A stretch of 64,000 nt of DNA from Fidelibacterota bacterium (GTDB lineage Bacteria > Fidelibacterota > Marinisomatia > Marinisomatales > TCS55). The DNA lies in the NCBI GenBank assembly GCA_014382015.1, contig JACNKN010000041.1:1-64000 (forward strand), given 5' to 3'. Of this stretch, positions 55,396 through 64,000 are shown piece by piece. The notes beneath the pieces were generated by a model, which was given only the letters and a program-made list of their open reading frames with translations, had not been told where the DNA came from and ran no database searches. Numbering within the stretch: position 1 is the first letter of the stretch; every line of letters starts with the position of its first letter. Both the position numbers and the translations under genes were made by a program.

Positions 55396-56592
55396 GTGAA
55401 TTTCCCTTTTTACCTATCCACGCGATATCTCCGGTCAACTCAAAAAGGGAGTTTTACCCGAATTGCCGGTGTCCTGTCCGTGGCGGGACTTGCGGTTGGT
55501 ATTTCGGCACTCCTTATTACATTATTTATTCTCAACGGATTCGAAAGAGTTATCTCAGAAAAAATTGCTGACTTTGATGGCCACATTCGCATCCGCCATT
55601 ATTTAAATAACCCAATTCCGTCAAATATTAAAGAATTGGATCAGTTTATATCTGTTTATAATGAAGAAGTAGTTCAATCAAAATTCATTCAGGGCCCTGC
55701 GTTATTGCGAAAAGGGAAGTCCGCTGAAGGTGTCATTGTTGAAGGGCTTGAACATACCGGTGTTGATTTTATAAAAAAAATATTGGTCAGTGGATCCATT
55801 GATTTAGATAATCGAGGATTGATTATAGGAGAAAGATTAGCGAATCAATTAAATATTGATATTGGAGATAAAACTGTTTTGTTTGATTTAGCAACGTTAA
55901 GGGGTGCTAAAAAACGATTGAAGCAATTTACGGTTACTGGAATTTTTCATTCTGGTATGTCTGAATATGACCAATCTCTCGTATATACAAATTTGAAACT
56001 GGCAGATGGCTTATTCAATTTGGAGGGGAATGTATCCGGCCATATTCTCAGGTTGAATGATTCTGCATTGGTGAATGATTTTTCCCAGTTATTAGGAGAA
56101 GAATTGGCCTATCCATATATGGTCATGACATGGAAAGAAAAGAACCGCGCCCTGTTCAAATGGATGGATGTCCAACGGTGGCCAATTTTATTTATTTTCA
56201 GTCTTATCGCTCTGGTGGGTATTGTTAATATTATTTCAGCATTGGCTATGATTGTACTGGATAAAACACGTCAAATTGGTATCCTAAGATCATTAGGTAT
56301 GACTCAATCGAAGTTGAAGCAAGTTTTTCTTGCCAAAGGGTTTATTATTGGTGTGGCCGGTGGTGTTTTTGGATCCGCGTTGGCCCTGTTGCTTGCCTGG
56401 CTGCAGAATACTTTTAAACTAATTACCGTACCTGAGGATGTGTATTTTATGGATTTTATTCCACTTGATGTAAATTTAGCTCATGTGGGTATAGTAACGA
56501 TTATTTCAGCTATTTTTGCGGTAATAGCTGCCATTTGGCCCACGATTCGTGCGGGGAATATTCAACCGGCGAAGGCATTGAATTACGAATGA
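55396..56592 (+). CDS. lolC: ABC transporter permease, LolC/LolE family
   Basis: Membrane component of a lipoprotein-releasing type ABC system, 398 residues: one N-terminal helix (about 24-46), a large periplasmic domain, then three helices in the C-terminal FtsX-like domain. Family segments are LSTRYLRSTQKGSFTRIAG at the start, and TRQIGILRSLGMTQSKLKQV near residue 294. The start is GTG at 55396. It overlaps a second, similar permease by four bases, and an ATPase follows. Lipoprotein sorting to the outer membrane is likely but inferred from family. Confidence 0.85.
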   Translation: MNFPFYLSTRYLRSTQKGSFTRIAGVLSVAGLAVGISALLITLFILNGFERVISEKIADFDGHIRIRHYLNNPIPSNIKELDQFISVYNEEVVQSKFIQGPALLRKGKSAEGVIVEGLEHTGVDFIKKILVSGSIDLDNRGLIIGERLANQLNIDIGDKTVLFDLATLRGAKKRLKQFTVTGIFHSGMSEYDQSLVYTNLKLADGLFNLEGNVSGHILRLNDSALVNDFSQLLGEELAYPYMVMTWKEKNRALFKWMDVQRWPILFIFSLIALVGIVNIISALAMIVLDKTRQIGILRSLGMTQSKLKQVFLAKGFIIGVAGGVFGSALALLLAWLQNTFKLITVPEDVYFMDFIPLDVNLAHVGIVTIISAIFAVIAAIWPTIRAGNIQPAKALNYE

Positions 56593-57779
56593 AATTTTCT
56601 CAATCTATTGCCCGTCGATTTATGCTTGGTGGTAAAGGGGCCGGCCCCAGTCGGCTGACTGGGTGGATCGCTATAATTGGTTTGGCCGTGGGATGTATGG
56701 CCATGATTCTTTCTGTATCGATTCTCAATGGGTTTGAATCACGTGTCGTGAGTCGAATTATCGGTTTCGAAGGTGATATTCGCGTGAGTGGATTAACCGA
56801 TTGGAATAGCAGCATCGAGGAAATTCAATCAATTGATGGGGTAAAATCGGTCATGTCATTTCAAGAACGAAAAGGATTAATCCTCGGGCGGGATGATTCC
56901 CAACGGATGGTTTTACTCAAGGCTGTGGATCCTGAAATGATAACCTCATTTTACAAATTAAATATGTTGAAAGTAGATAGTCGTTCAGATTTACCTCCGG
57001 TATTTATAGGTGAAATGACAGCTCGACGCTTGAACCTTAATTTGGGAGATGGATTCAGGATTATGAGTCCCATCGACCATGGATCCAGTTGGGGAATCCC
57101 GCGGCAAATTCAATGCGTTGTGGGTGGAATCTTTAATATTCAAGTACTGGATTTGGATGATAAAATTGCATTTATTCCAGCAAGTGTTGGTCAAAAACTG
57201 TTTATTCGTAAAGAGGGTTCGGATGGTGTGGATATTCGCCTCACTGAAAATGCCGAGATTGATAAAGTAAAGGCAACCATCCAAAGAAGATTTACGAAGG
57301 CCCATGTTTATACATGGGGAGATCTCCATAGTGAATTATTCGGTGCGATGCAATTTGAGCGAATTGGTGCGCTGGCGGTTCTGAGTTTGATTATATTGGT
57401 TGCCTGTTTTAATCTAGTGACCACATTGGTATTGGTTACAGCACAAAAAGTAAGAGAATATGGAATTCTTCAAGTCATGGGAACCACGCGAGGATTGGTA
57501 AAATCTATCGTCATGTATCAAGGAGGGATGATTGGTGGTCTGGGTATTGCGGCAGGCTTAGGAATTGGTCTAATATTTATCCTTGCCCAAAATGTTTTCG
57601 GCCTCATCTCCTTACCAGAGGATATATATTTTACACCTTACTTGCCTATGGTTATTTTTTCTGGTGATGTCATTACGATCTTGTCTATTTCCTTGGGAAT
57701 GGTCATTTTATCTTCATTCATTGCAGCGAAACGGGCATTGATGATTTCACCCTTAGAAGCTATTTATTTAGAGAAATGA
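56589..57779 (+). CDS. lolE: ABC transporter permease, LolC/LolE family, second subunit
   Basis: Second permease of the system, 396 residues with the same four-helix layout as its neighbour and clear similarity in the N-terminus (SIARRFMLGGKGAGPSRLTG) and in VREYGILQVMGTTRGLVKSI near residue 291. I chose the ATG at 56589, overlapping the upstream stop, because 18 earlier in-frame residues lie inside lolC and break the pattern. Two different permeases suggest a LolCDE-like heterodimer. It overlaps lolD by four bases. Confidence 0.85.
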   Translation: MKFSQSIARRFMLGGKGAGPSRLTGWIAIIGLAVGCMAMILSVSILNGFESRVVSRIIGFEGDIRVSGLTDWNSSIEEIQSIDGVKSVMSFQERKGLILGRDDSQRMVLLKAVDPEMITSFYKLNMLKVDSRSDLPPVFIGEMTARRLNLNLGDGFRIMSPIDHGSSWGIPRQIQCVVGGIFNIQVLDLDDKIAFIPASVGQKLFIRKEGSDGVDIRLTENAEIDKVKATIQRRFTKAHVYTWGDLHSELFGAMQFERIGALAVLSLIILVACFNLVTTLVLVTAQKVREYGILQVMGTTRGLVKSIVMYQGGMIGGLGIAAGLGIGLIFILAQNVFGLISLPEDIYFTPYLPMVIFSGDVITILSISLGMVILSSFIAAKRALMISPLEAIYLEK

Positions 57780-58450
57780 TTTTAGAAGCAAAAAAAATAT
57801 CCAAATCCTTTAGGAATGGCGAAAAAACTTTATCTGTTTTTCAGAATATTTCAATAGAAATTGATTCTGGCAATCTCATTACAATAATGGGTCCCAGTGG
57901 CGCAGGTAAATCAACTTTGCTCAATATACTGGGTACATTGGATAAGCCGGATTCTGGAACACTTATGTTAGATGGTAAATCTATTGATTCGCTATCAAAT
58001 AATGAATTGGCCCAATTACGAAATGTGGTTCTTGGTTTTGTTTTTCAGTTTCACCATTTATTACCGGAATTTACCGCATACGAGAATGTGCTCATTCCAA
58101 ATCAAATTGCAGGGAATGATGGCGACCATCATAAAGCGAATGAATTATTAGATTATATCGGTCTTATTGATCGGAAGGATCATTTTCCATCCCAACTATC
58201 CGGTGGGGAACGTCTGCGTGTAGCGGTGGTTCGGGCCCTCATGAATGAACCCAAACTGGTTTTGGCCGATGAACCTACAGGCAACCTTGATTTGGGGAAT
58301 GCGAATCGCCTGGTGGATTTGTTTAAAAAGATTAATGCTGATTTCAATCAAGCATTTGTAATTACCACCCATAATCCAGAGGTTGCATCCATTGGAAAAA
58401 CAAAATATTATCTTGAAAATGGGTCACTTTCTCTCACAGATAAGTTTTGA
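57776..58450 (+). CDS. lolD: ABC transporter ATP-binding protein, LolD family
   Basis: ATPase of the lipoprotein-release system, 224 residues. Walker A is GPSGAGKST near residue 38, the Q-loop is FVFQFHHLLPEFTAYENV near residue 88, the signature is LSGGERLRVAVVRAL near residue 141, and Walker B is LVLADEPTGNLD near residue 161. The FQFHHLLPEFTA segment is typical of LolD. Gene order lolC-lolE-lolD differs from E. coli lolC-lolD-lolE. Confidence 0.92.
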   Translation: MILEAKKISKSFRNGEKTLSVFQNISIEIDSGNLITIMGPSGAGKSTLLNILGTLDKPDSGTLMLDGKSIDSLSNNELAQLRNVVLGFVFQFHHLLPEFTAYENVLIPNQIAGNDGDHHKANELLDYIGLIDRKDHFPSQLSGGERLRVAVVRALMNEPKLVLADEPTGNLDLGNANRLVDLFKKINADFNQAFVITTHNPEVASIGKTKYYLENGSLSLTDKF

Positions 58451-58483
58451 TACTGGGTAATCCCTGTTTAATTTCAGAGTAGC

Positions 58484-60994
58484 ATGAAAGAAAATTTTTC
58501 CAAACGCGTACAGAGCATAATGAAATATGCCAAGGAGGAAGCCATTCGCCTGGGACATAGTTATGTGGGTTCCGAGCATTTATTGTTGGGTCTTTTGCGT
58601 GAAGATTCTGGACTTGGTTCCAAGATTTTTGATATTTATGACTGTGACATTGAAGATATACGTGCCATGGTAGAGGATATGATTAAGACATCTGGCGGTA
58701 CCATGACATTGGGACATTTACCCTTGACTCGCCGGGCAGAACGGATTCTTAGGAATGCCTTTAATGAAGCATCTGCGTTGGGAGTCACAATTGCAGATGA
58801 CGAGCATCTTCTATTAGCTATGCTTAAAGAGACAGAAGGTATTGCTTACGAAGTTTTGAATGCTCATAACTTGAATTATGACAGTGTTGTGGATTTAATT
58901 CAGGATGATAGTCGGGTTGAAAAGTCAGTGAAGCCAAAGCTTAAACGGAAAGAAAAATCACCCAAATCAAAAACACCCGCATTGGATCATTTCTCACGGG
59001 ATATTACTCAAATGGCCCGAAAAGGAAAGCTCGATCCGGTGATTGGTCGGCAAAATGAAATTGAACGGGTGGCCCAAATATTATCGCGGCGGAAAAAGAA
59101 TAATCCAGTACTTATTGGTGAACCGGGTGTAGGTAAAACGGCAATAATTGAGGGACTTGCACAACAAATAATCACCAAGGATGTTCCACGGCTATTGCAC
59201 AATAAACGAATTTTATCTCTTGATTTAGCTGGACTTGTTGCAGGAACAAAATATCGGGGCCAGTTTGAAGAACGCATGAAAACGATAATGGTTGAATTAG
59301 AGAAAACCGATGATCTGATATTATTTATTGATGAACTTCATACTTTGGTTGGTGCCGGTGGTGCTTCAGGTTCTCTGGATGCATCCAATATGTTTAAACC
59401 GGCTTTGGCCCGTGGGGATATCCATTGTATTGGCGCAACGACTCTTGATGAATATCGAAAGTATGTAGAAAAAGACGGTGCTTTGGAACGTCGTTTCCAA
59501 AAGGTGAATGTGGCACCGCCATCAGCAGATGAATCTATTGCAATCCTGAAGGGTCTTCAATCCAGTTACGAAAAACACCATAATGTTAATTACGATGATG
59601 CTGCGATTGAAGCATGTGTTGAGCTCTCCCATCGTTATATAACCGATAAATATTTACCGGATAAAGCCATCGATATTATGGATGAAGCGGGCTCCCGTTC
59701 TCACATGCTAAATATGAAAGTACCCCAAGAAGTCATAGATCTTGAACTTGAAATTGAAAAAGTCCGGATAGAAAAAGATTCAGTCGTGGTGGCACAAAGA
59801 TTTGAGGATGCAGCAAATCTCAGAGATACAGAACAGAAACTAGTTCGAAAGTTGCAAAATCTTCAGAAAGATTGGCAGATAAATGAGGCTTCTAATCCCA
59901 TTCGAGTAACGGAAGACAGTATTGCGGATGTGGTGTCAATGGTAACGCGAATTCCTGTCCGTAAAGTTGCCCAGTCAGAAGGCCAAAAACTACTCAAAAT
60001 GAAAGATGAAATGGCGGAAGGGATTGTGGGGCAAGATAGAGCTATTAACAGTATCAGTCGCGCGATACAACGATCCCGGGCTGGACTTAAAAGTCCCAAT
60101 CGGCCAATTGGCGTATTCCTGTTTTTGGGGCCGACTGGTGTAGGAAAGACTGAAACGGCAAAGGTATTAGCTCATTATTTATTCAGTCATGGAGAAGCGC
60201 TCATTAAACTGGATATGAGTGAATATGGGGAACGGTTTTCTGTTTCAAGATTGATTGGTGCGCCACCGGGATATGTGGGGTATGAAGAAGGTGGTGAACT
60301 GACAGAAAAAGTTCGACGCAATCCATATTCCGTCATATTATTTGATGAAATTGAAAAAGCACATCCAGATGTTTTTAATGTACTATTGCAATTATTTGAT
60401 GAAGGTGTGTTAACGGATGGACTAGGTCGAAAAGTGGATTTTCGGAACACCATCATTATTCTGACTTCAAATATTGGAACCAAAGAAATTCAAGGGGGTG
60501 GATCATTTGGTTTTTCCGAAGATAGTGAAGAAACAAACTATGAAGATATGCGGGATAGCATTTTAGATCGGGTGAAAGGAACGTTTAGTCCGGAATTTTT
60601 AAATCGACTGGACGAAACGATTGTTTACCACCCATTGTCAAAAGACCACGTTTTAAACATCATAGATTTACAACTCATGGATCTTCATAAAAATTTGGAT
60701 AAGATGGGATTAACATTATCTGTAACTAAAAAAGCAAAATCATTAATAGTAGAAAAAGGATTTAGTACTGAATATGGCGTTAGATTTCTGCGCAGAGAAA
60801 TTCAAAATTCGTTAGAAAATCCTTTGTCAGAACTATTATTGGGAAAAGCATTTAGTGGCTCAGATGGGATCAAAGTGAATGTAAATCGTAAAGAGTTTGA
60901 ATTTTTACCCGTTAAAGCAAAATCCACGCAAAAAATTTCCTCCAAAAAGAAACCTAAAAAAGGTAAAAAACCGACCAAATCTCTCGATTCTTAG
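58484..60994 (+). CDS. clpC: ATP-dependent Clp protease ATPase ClpC
   Basis: HSP100 unfoldase partner of ClpP, 836 residues. Two Clp N repeats cover about residues 1-145 ([20 protein letters not shown]). D1 has Walker A GEPGVGKT near residue 210. A UVR-type middle segment, [18 protein letters not shown], near residue 430 separates ClpC from ClpB, which has a much longer coiled coil. D2 has GPTGVGKT near residue 547. The C-terminal tail is very Lys-rich. No ctsR-mcsAB genes accompany it, unlike in Firmicutes. Confidence 0.95.
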   Translation: MKENFSKRVQSIMKYAKEEAIRLGHSYVGSEHLLLGLLREDSGLGSKIFDIYDCDIEDIRAMVEDMIKTSGGTMTLGHLPLTRRAERILRNAFNEASALGVTIADDEHLLLAMLKETEGIAYEVLNAHNLNYDSVVDLIQDDSRVEKSVKPKLKRKEKSPKSKTPALDHFSRDITQMARKGKLDPVIGRQNEIERVAQILSRRKKNNPVLIGEPGVGKTAIIEGLAQQIITKDVPRLLHNKRILSLDLAGLVAGTKYRGQFEERMKTIMVELEKTDDLILFIDELHTLVGAGGASGSLDASNMFKPALARGDIHCIGATTLDEYRKYVEKDGALERRFQKVNVAPPSADESIAILKGLQSSYEKHHNVNYDDAAIEACVELSHRYITDKYLPDKAIDIMDEAGSRSHMLNMKVPQEVIDLELEIEKVRIEKDSVVVAQRFEDAANLRDTEQKLVRKLQNLQKDWQINEASNPIRVTEDSIADVVSMVTRIPVRKVAQSEGQKLLKMKDEMAEGIVGQDRAINSISRAIQRSRAGLKSPNRPIGVFLFLGPTGVGKTETAKVLAHYLFSHGEALIKLDMSEYGERFSVSRLIGAPPGYVGYEEGGELTEKVRRNPYSVILFDEIEKAHPDVFNVLLQLFDEGVLTDGLGRKVDFRNTIIILTSNIGTKEIQGGGSFGFSEDSEETNYEDMRDSILDRVKGTFSPEFLNRLDETIVYHPLSKDHVLNIIDLQLMDLHKNLDKMGLTLSVTKKAKSLIVEKGFSTEYGVRFLRREIQNSLENPLSELLLGKAFSGSDGIKVNVNRKEFEFLPVKAKSTQKISSKKKPKKGKKPTKSLDS

Positions 60995-61002
60995 CGTATA
61001 TC

Positions 61003-61098
61003 TGTCATATATAATGACAAATTATTATATGTCTGCCATATTGTTCTACAATTTATTATGGCATAATAATTGACTTTTATGGGTTAGTATTTAATATT
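61003..61098 (+). promoter_or_regulatory. dnaK upstream region: two palindromes and a sigma-70-like promoter
   Basis: Palindrome one, TGTCAT-ATATA-ATGACA, is at 61003-61019. Palindrome two, TTATTATG-G-CATAATAA, is at 61053-61069 and abuts a -35-like TTGACT at 61070-61075. A -10-like TAATAT lies at 61092-61097, a 16-bp spacing. Neither palindrome matches the CIRCE element bound by HrcA. They may bind another heat-shock regulator. A strong ribosome-binding site (AAGGAG) follows at about 61108. Confidence 0.45.
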
Positions 61099-61120
61099 CA
61101 CCCACTTAAGGAGTATAAAA

Positions 61121-63031
61121 ATGGGAAAAATTATCGGAATCGACCTCGGAACAACTAACTCATGTGTGGCTGTTCTTGAAGGTGGAGAACCTACAGTTAT
61201 TAACAGTTCAGAGGGCGGGCGCACAACCCCTTCAATTGTTGCATTTACAAAAGATGGTGATCGTCTTGTAGGGCAGTCGGCAAAACGCCAGGCTGTCACC
61301 AATCCAGAAAATACGGTCTTTTCAATTAAACGGTTTATGGGCCGAATGTACAATGAAGTAGGCACAGAAATTGAAGAAGTACCCTATAAGGTCAGTAAAG
61401 GAAAGTCTGGTTCTGTTGTTGTGACAGCAAGCGATAAAGAATATACACCACCGGAAATTGGTGCAATGGTTCTTCAAAAGTTGAAACAAACGGCAGAAGA
61501 ACATTTAGGCACAACTGTAACGGATGCAGTAATCACCGTCCCGGCTTATTTTAATGATTCTCAGCGTCAAGCAACTAAGGATGCAGGTAAAATTGCCGGA
61601 TTAAATGTCCGTCGTATTATCAACGAGCCGACGGCAGCTTCCTTAGCCTATGGGTTGGATAAGAAAAAAGAAGAAACCATCGCTGTATTTGATTTAGGCG
61701 GCGGTACTTTTGACATTTCCGTTCTTGAATTAGGCGATGGCGTTTTTGAAGTAAAATCAACCAATGGTGATACACACTTAGGCGGAGATGACTTCGATCA
61801 AAAAGTGATTAATTGGATTGCAGCTGAATTCAAAAAAAGTGATGGTATTGATTTGAAGAAAGACCCCATGGCTTTGCAGCGTCTTCGCGAATCTGCTGAA
61901 ATGGCAAAAAGAGAGTTATCTAGTTCAAAGAAAACTGAAATTAATTTACCTTTTATTACAGCTGATTCGTCAGGTCCAAAACATTTAAACTTGACGCTCA
62001 CCCGGGCTAAGTTTGAAGAATTAGTTGCAGACCTTGTGGAAAGAACCATTAATCCCTGTAAACAAGCAATCAAAGATGCGGGCCTGAAAGCTTCTGATAT
62101 CGATGAAGTGATTTTGGTAGGTGGGTCTACCCGTATTCCTAAAATTCAGGAAAAGGTTAAGGAAATATTTGGAAGAGAACCCAATAGAAGTGTAAATCCG
62201 GACGAAGTGGTTGCCATTGGTGCTGCGATTCAGGGTGGCGTACTTGCGGGAGACGTGGATGATATTCTCCTTCTGGATGTAACGCCCCTTTCTCTGGGTA
62301 TTGAAACCTTGGGAAGTGTCTCCACAAAACTCATCGAAAGAAATACAACAATCCCTACAAAAAAATCCCAAGTGTTTTCTACGGCAGCTGATAATCAAAC
62401 CACAGTGGAAATTCATGTGCTTCAGGGTGAGCGTGAAATGGCAGTGGATAATAAAACAATTGGCCGGTTCCATCTTGATGGTATTCCACCTGCCCAAAGA
62501 GGTGTGCCTCAAGTGGAGGTAACATTTGATATTGATGCAAATGGTATTTTAAACGTGAGTGCTAAAGATAAAGCAACCGGGAAAGAACAAAGTATCCGCA
62601 TAGAAGCGTCTAGTGGATTATCCGATGCAGAAGTGGATAAAATGGTGAACGATGCTAAGAAACACGAAGGTGAAGATAAATCCAAACGTGAAATGATTGA
62701 TTTGCAAAACCAGGCGGAACAATTGATTTATCAAACGGAAAAGAATATAGAAGAGTACAAAGATAAATTAGATGATGGTGAAAAGAAAACGCTGGAAGAT
62801 GCAGTGGCAAAAGTAACTGCATCGAAAGATGGATCCAGTGCAGATGACTTAAAAGCAGCGATAGATGCACTGAACACAGCATGGAATGGAGTAGCTTCAA
62901 AAATGTATGAATCAGCTAAGGAAGAGACTCAAACTCAAGAACCTGAACAAGGGGATGAAGGTAAAAAGTCAAAATCTAAGAAAAAAGATGATGCTGAAAT
63001 AGAAGATGCAGATTTTGAAGTTGTAGATTAA
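61121..63031 (+). CDS. dnaK: Chaperone protein DnaK (Hsp70)
   Basis: ATP-dependent chaperone, 636 residues. The ATPase domain has [19 protein letters not shown] at residue 5, [22 protein letters not shown] near residues 137-158 (split motif), [18 protein letters not shown] near residue 190 and GGSTRIPKI near residue 335. The substrate domain and lid follow, ending in a Lys-rich then acidic tail [12 protein letters not shown]. No grpE or dnaJ is adjacent. The gene stands alone, with its own promoter region and a strong terminator. Confidence 0.97.
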   Translation: MGKIIGIDLGTTNSCVAVLEGGEPTVINSSEGGRTTPSIVAFTKDGDRLVGQSAKRQAVTNPENTVFSIKRFMGRMYNEVGTEIEEVPYKVSKGKSGSVVVTASDKEYTPPEIGAMVLQKLKQTAEEHLGTTVTDAVITVPAYFNDSQRQATKDAGKIAGLNVRRIINEPTAASLAYGLDKKKEETIAVFDLGGGTFDISVLELGDGVFEVKSTNGDTHLGGDDFDQKVINWIAAEFKKSDGIDLKKDPMALQRLRESAEMAKRELSSSKKTEINLPFITADSSGPKHLNLTLTRAKFEELVADLVERTINPCKQAIKDAGLKASDIDEVILVGGSTRIPKIQEKVKEIFGREPNRSVNPDEVVAIGAAIQGGVLAGDVDDILLLDVTPLSLGIETLGSVSTKLIERNTTIPTKKSQVFSTAADNQTTVEIHVLQGEREMAVDNKTIGRFHLDGIPPAQRGVPQVEVTFDIDANGILNVSAKDKATGKEQSIRIEASSGLSDAEVDKMVNDAKKHEGEDKSKREMIDLQNQAEQLIYQTEKNIEEYKDKLDDGEKKTLEDAVAKVTASKDGSSADDLKAAIDALNTAWNGVASKMYESAKEETQTQEPEQGDEGKKSKSKKKDDAEIEDADFEVVD

Positions 63032-63050
63032 TTCACCTAAAAAATCAGTA

Positions 63051-63084
63051 AAAAAAAAAGCGTCTCATTCGAGACGCTTTTTTT
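63051..63084 (+). terminator. Rho-independent terminator of dnaK
   Basis: Stem GCGTCTC/GAGACGC with an ATTC loop, preceded by an A-run and followed by a T-run, 20 bp after the dnaK stop. Symmetric A and T tracts would let it work in both directions. Confidence 0.9.
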
Positions 63085-63141
63085 GTTTATGGAACAGAAG
63101 ACCCGTAATTTCGTAACTATGCCAAAGCGATTCATTCATCA

Positions 63142-64000
63142 ATGACGAAAAGACGAACCATTTATTTCATTCTTGCCCTTGTAATTGTGTTTGCAGGGTA
63201 TTTGCTATTCAAGCCCAGTATGTGGCAAGACCGCTTAGAATCCTATCTCAATAACCAATTGAATGAAAATGGATGGAATATAGAAATCAGTAAATTCTCT
63301 GGTCACTTATTTTCCACTTTATATTCGGATAATGTATCCTTAAAACATAAAAATGGTGCCTCTATATTTCTGCCCAGTATTTCGACAAAAATAAAAATAG
63401 CACCATTGTTATTTAGTCGGGTAGAAATTGAAGAATTATCCGTATCCAATGTTGCTATTCAACCCTATTTTAAACCAGGTGATGATTCCGCTTCTATTAA
63501 TTCAATCGAATTTTCTCCGGAAAAAATCCCCTTAAGCATTCAAAATATCTATGTAGATGGTCACGTGTTTATTCCCATAAATGATTCAACTCGATCGGTC
63601 CATTTTCTGATTGACGGCCAAGTGAATGAAGGTCAGGATGCCATGGAAATTAATTTACGAGAATTTGAATTTTTTTGTGCAGTTCCCAGAATTGATATTG
63701 CCATGAAAAATATCAGGGGGCAATTATCTTCCCATGGTGTGGAAGTTGAAGTAAAAAATGCAATCATGAACGGATTTCATGTTGATGGAAAATTTTCATT
63801 TGACAGGGGTGAGACGTCAGAAATGGAAGCTCAATTGAATTTATCAGAATATGAAATTCCAAGTCAAATCTTTTCCAAATTACCATTGCAGCCTAACTTA
63901 TCAAAAATTTCTGCTACATTCAATTTTAAATCAGATTTTACACATTTTATCGGAGATTTATTTGTAAGAAACGAACTCGGACTTGATATGGGAGGGCATT
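63142..64000 (+). CDS. AsmA/TamB-like protein, N-terminal part (runs off window)
   Basis: The first 286 residues of a longer protein, open to the window edge. An N-terminal signal anchor (IYFILALVIVFAGYLLF, about residues 7-23) is followed by beta-rich sequence: SKFSGHLFSTLYSDNVSLKH and, later, repeated strands such as NIRGQLSSHGVEVEVKNAIM. This layout, one helix then long beta-helical repeats that start with I-x-x-F-x-G-x-L, fits AsmA/TamB-family proteins that span the periplasm and move phospholipid to the outer membrane. The family call depends on topology more than on exact motifs, and on the unseen C-terminus. Confidence 0.6.
   Translation, partial: MTKRRTIYFILALVIVFAGYLLFKPSMWQDRLESYLNNQLNENGWNIEISKFSGHLFSTLYSDNVSLKHKNGASIFLPSISTKIKIAPLLFSRVEIEELSVSNVAIQPYFKPGDDSASINSIEFSPEKIPLSIQNIYVDGHVFIPINDSTRSVHFLIDGQVNEGQDAMEINLREFEFFCAVPRIDIAMKNIRGQLSSHGVEVEVKNAIMNGFHVDGKFSFDRGETSEMEAQLNLSEYEIPSQIFSKLPLQPNLSKISATFNFKSDFTHFIGDLFVRNELGLDMGGH

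Noticed and set aside
61003-61098. CIRCE element upstream of dnaK
   Set aside because: The palindromes do not resemble TTAGCACTC-N9-GAGTGCTAA in sequence or spacing.
1-64000. tRNA or rRNA genes
   Set aside because: None of the intergenic spaces shows a cloverleaf with a T-loop GTTCRA pattern or any recognisable rRNA segment; most gaps are too short.

Overview
The window is AT-rich (roughly 40% GC by eye) and reads as a bacterial chromosome. The gene content suggests a member of the FCB group, and Candidatus Marinimicrobia (SAR406) or a close relative is my best guess. The reasons are complex I and Na+-NQR together, a B12-dependent acyl-CoA mutase beside a carbon-starvation transporter, a non-proteobacterial cytochrome c maturation set, a FISUMP/Fn3 surface lipoprotein with cysteine-rich DCNGDC-type linkers, and a CsgG-PEGA protein. 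The assignment is inference; there is no rRNA in the window to settle it. I found no rRNA, tRNA or CRISPR array.

Layout. (1) 1-2127: the 3' end of an integron-type tyrosine recombinase, two convergent minus-strand genes (CoA-binding protein, proline dehydrogenase), and intergenic palindromes. (2) 2128-12227: nuoABCDHIJKLMN, a complex I cluster without nuoEFG. (3) 12263-20714: nqrABCDEF, the flavin transferase apbE, a very short nqrM on the opposite strand, and an NhaD-type Na+/H+ antiporter, together a sodium-energetics block. (4) 20718-29991: cobalamin adenosyltransferase, DHH phosphoesterase, ispH, pdxS, pdxT, dxs, cstA, and a mutase catalytic subunit whose active-site residues match isobutyryl-CoA mutase rather than methylmalonyl-CoA mutase. 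(5) 30001-34774: cytochrome c maturation, ccmE (CxxxY type), ccmF, a small ccmI-like gene, ccmA, ccmB, ccmC and a tiny ccmD. (6) 34788-41402: an archaeal-type (type II) GAPDH, an MBL hydrolase, metF, tilS, hpt and ftsH. (7) 41505-42592: a minus-strand XRE regulator plus two small membrane proteins, with a perfect 22-bp palindrome over the regulator promoter. (8) 42732-46525: folP, cdaA, a hairpin-rich spacer, a ZIP transporter, and prfB with its programmed +1 frameshift.

(9) 46578-53743 is an accessory stretch: a RAYT-like transposase split at a canonical A_AAA_AAG site, a CsgG-PEGA protein broken by a 1-nt frameshift, two type II toxin-antitoxin pairs, a 4xFn3-FISUMP lipoprotein whose signal peptide is interrupted at a T8 tract, and an orphan PD-(D/E)XK-like protein. 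(10) 53877-64000 returns to housekeeping genes: lysS, a lolC/lolE/lolD-type transporter, clpC, dnaK with a strong terminator, and the start of an AsmA/TamB-like protein running off the end.

How the parts fit: proline dehydrogenase, complex I and NQR all feed electrons to quinone. ApbE and NqrM mature NQR, and NhaD can exchange the sodium it pumps. The ccm genes make c-type cytochromes for the downstream chain. The adenosyltransferase supplies coenzyme B12 to the mutase. Almost everything from 2128 to 41402 is on the plus strand with overlaps or short gaps, which suggests long polycistronic units.
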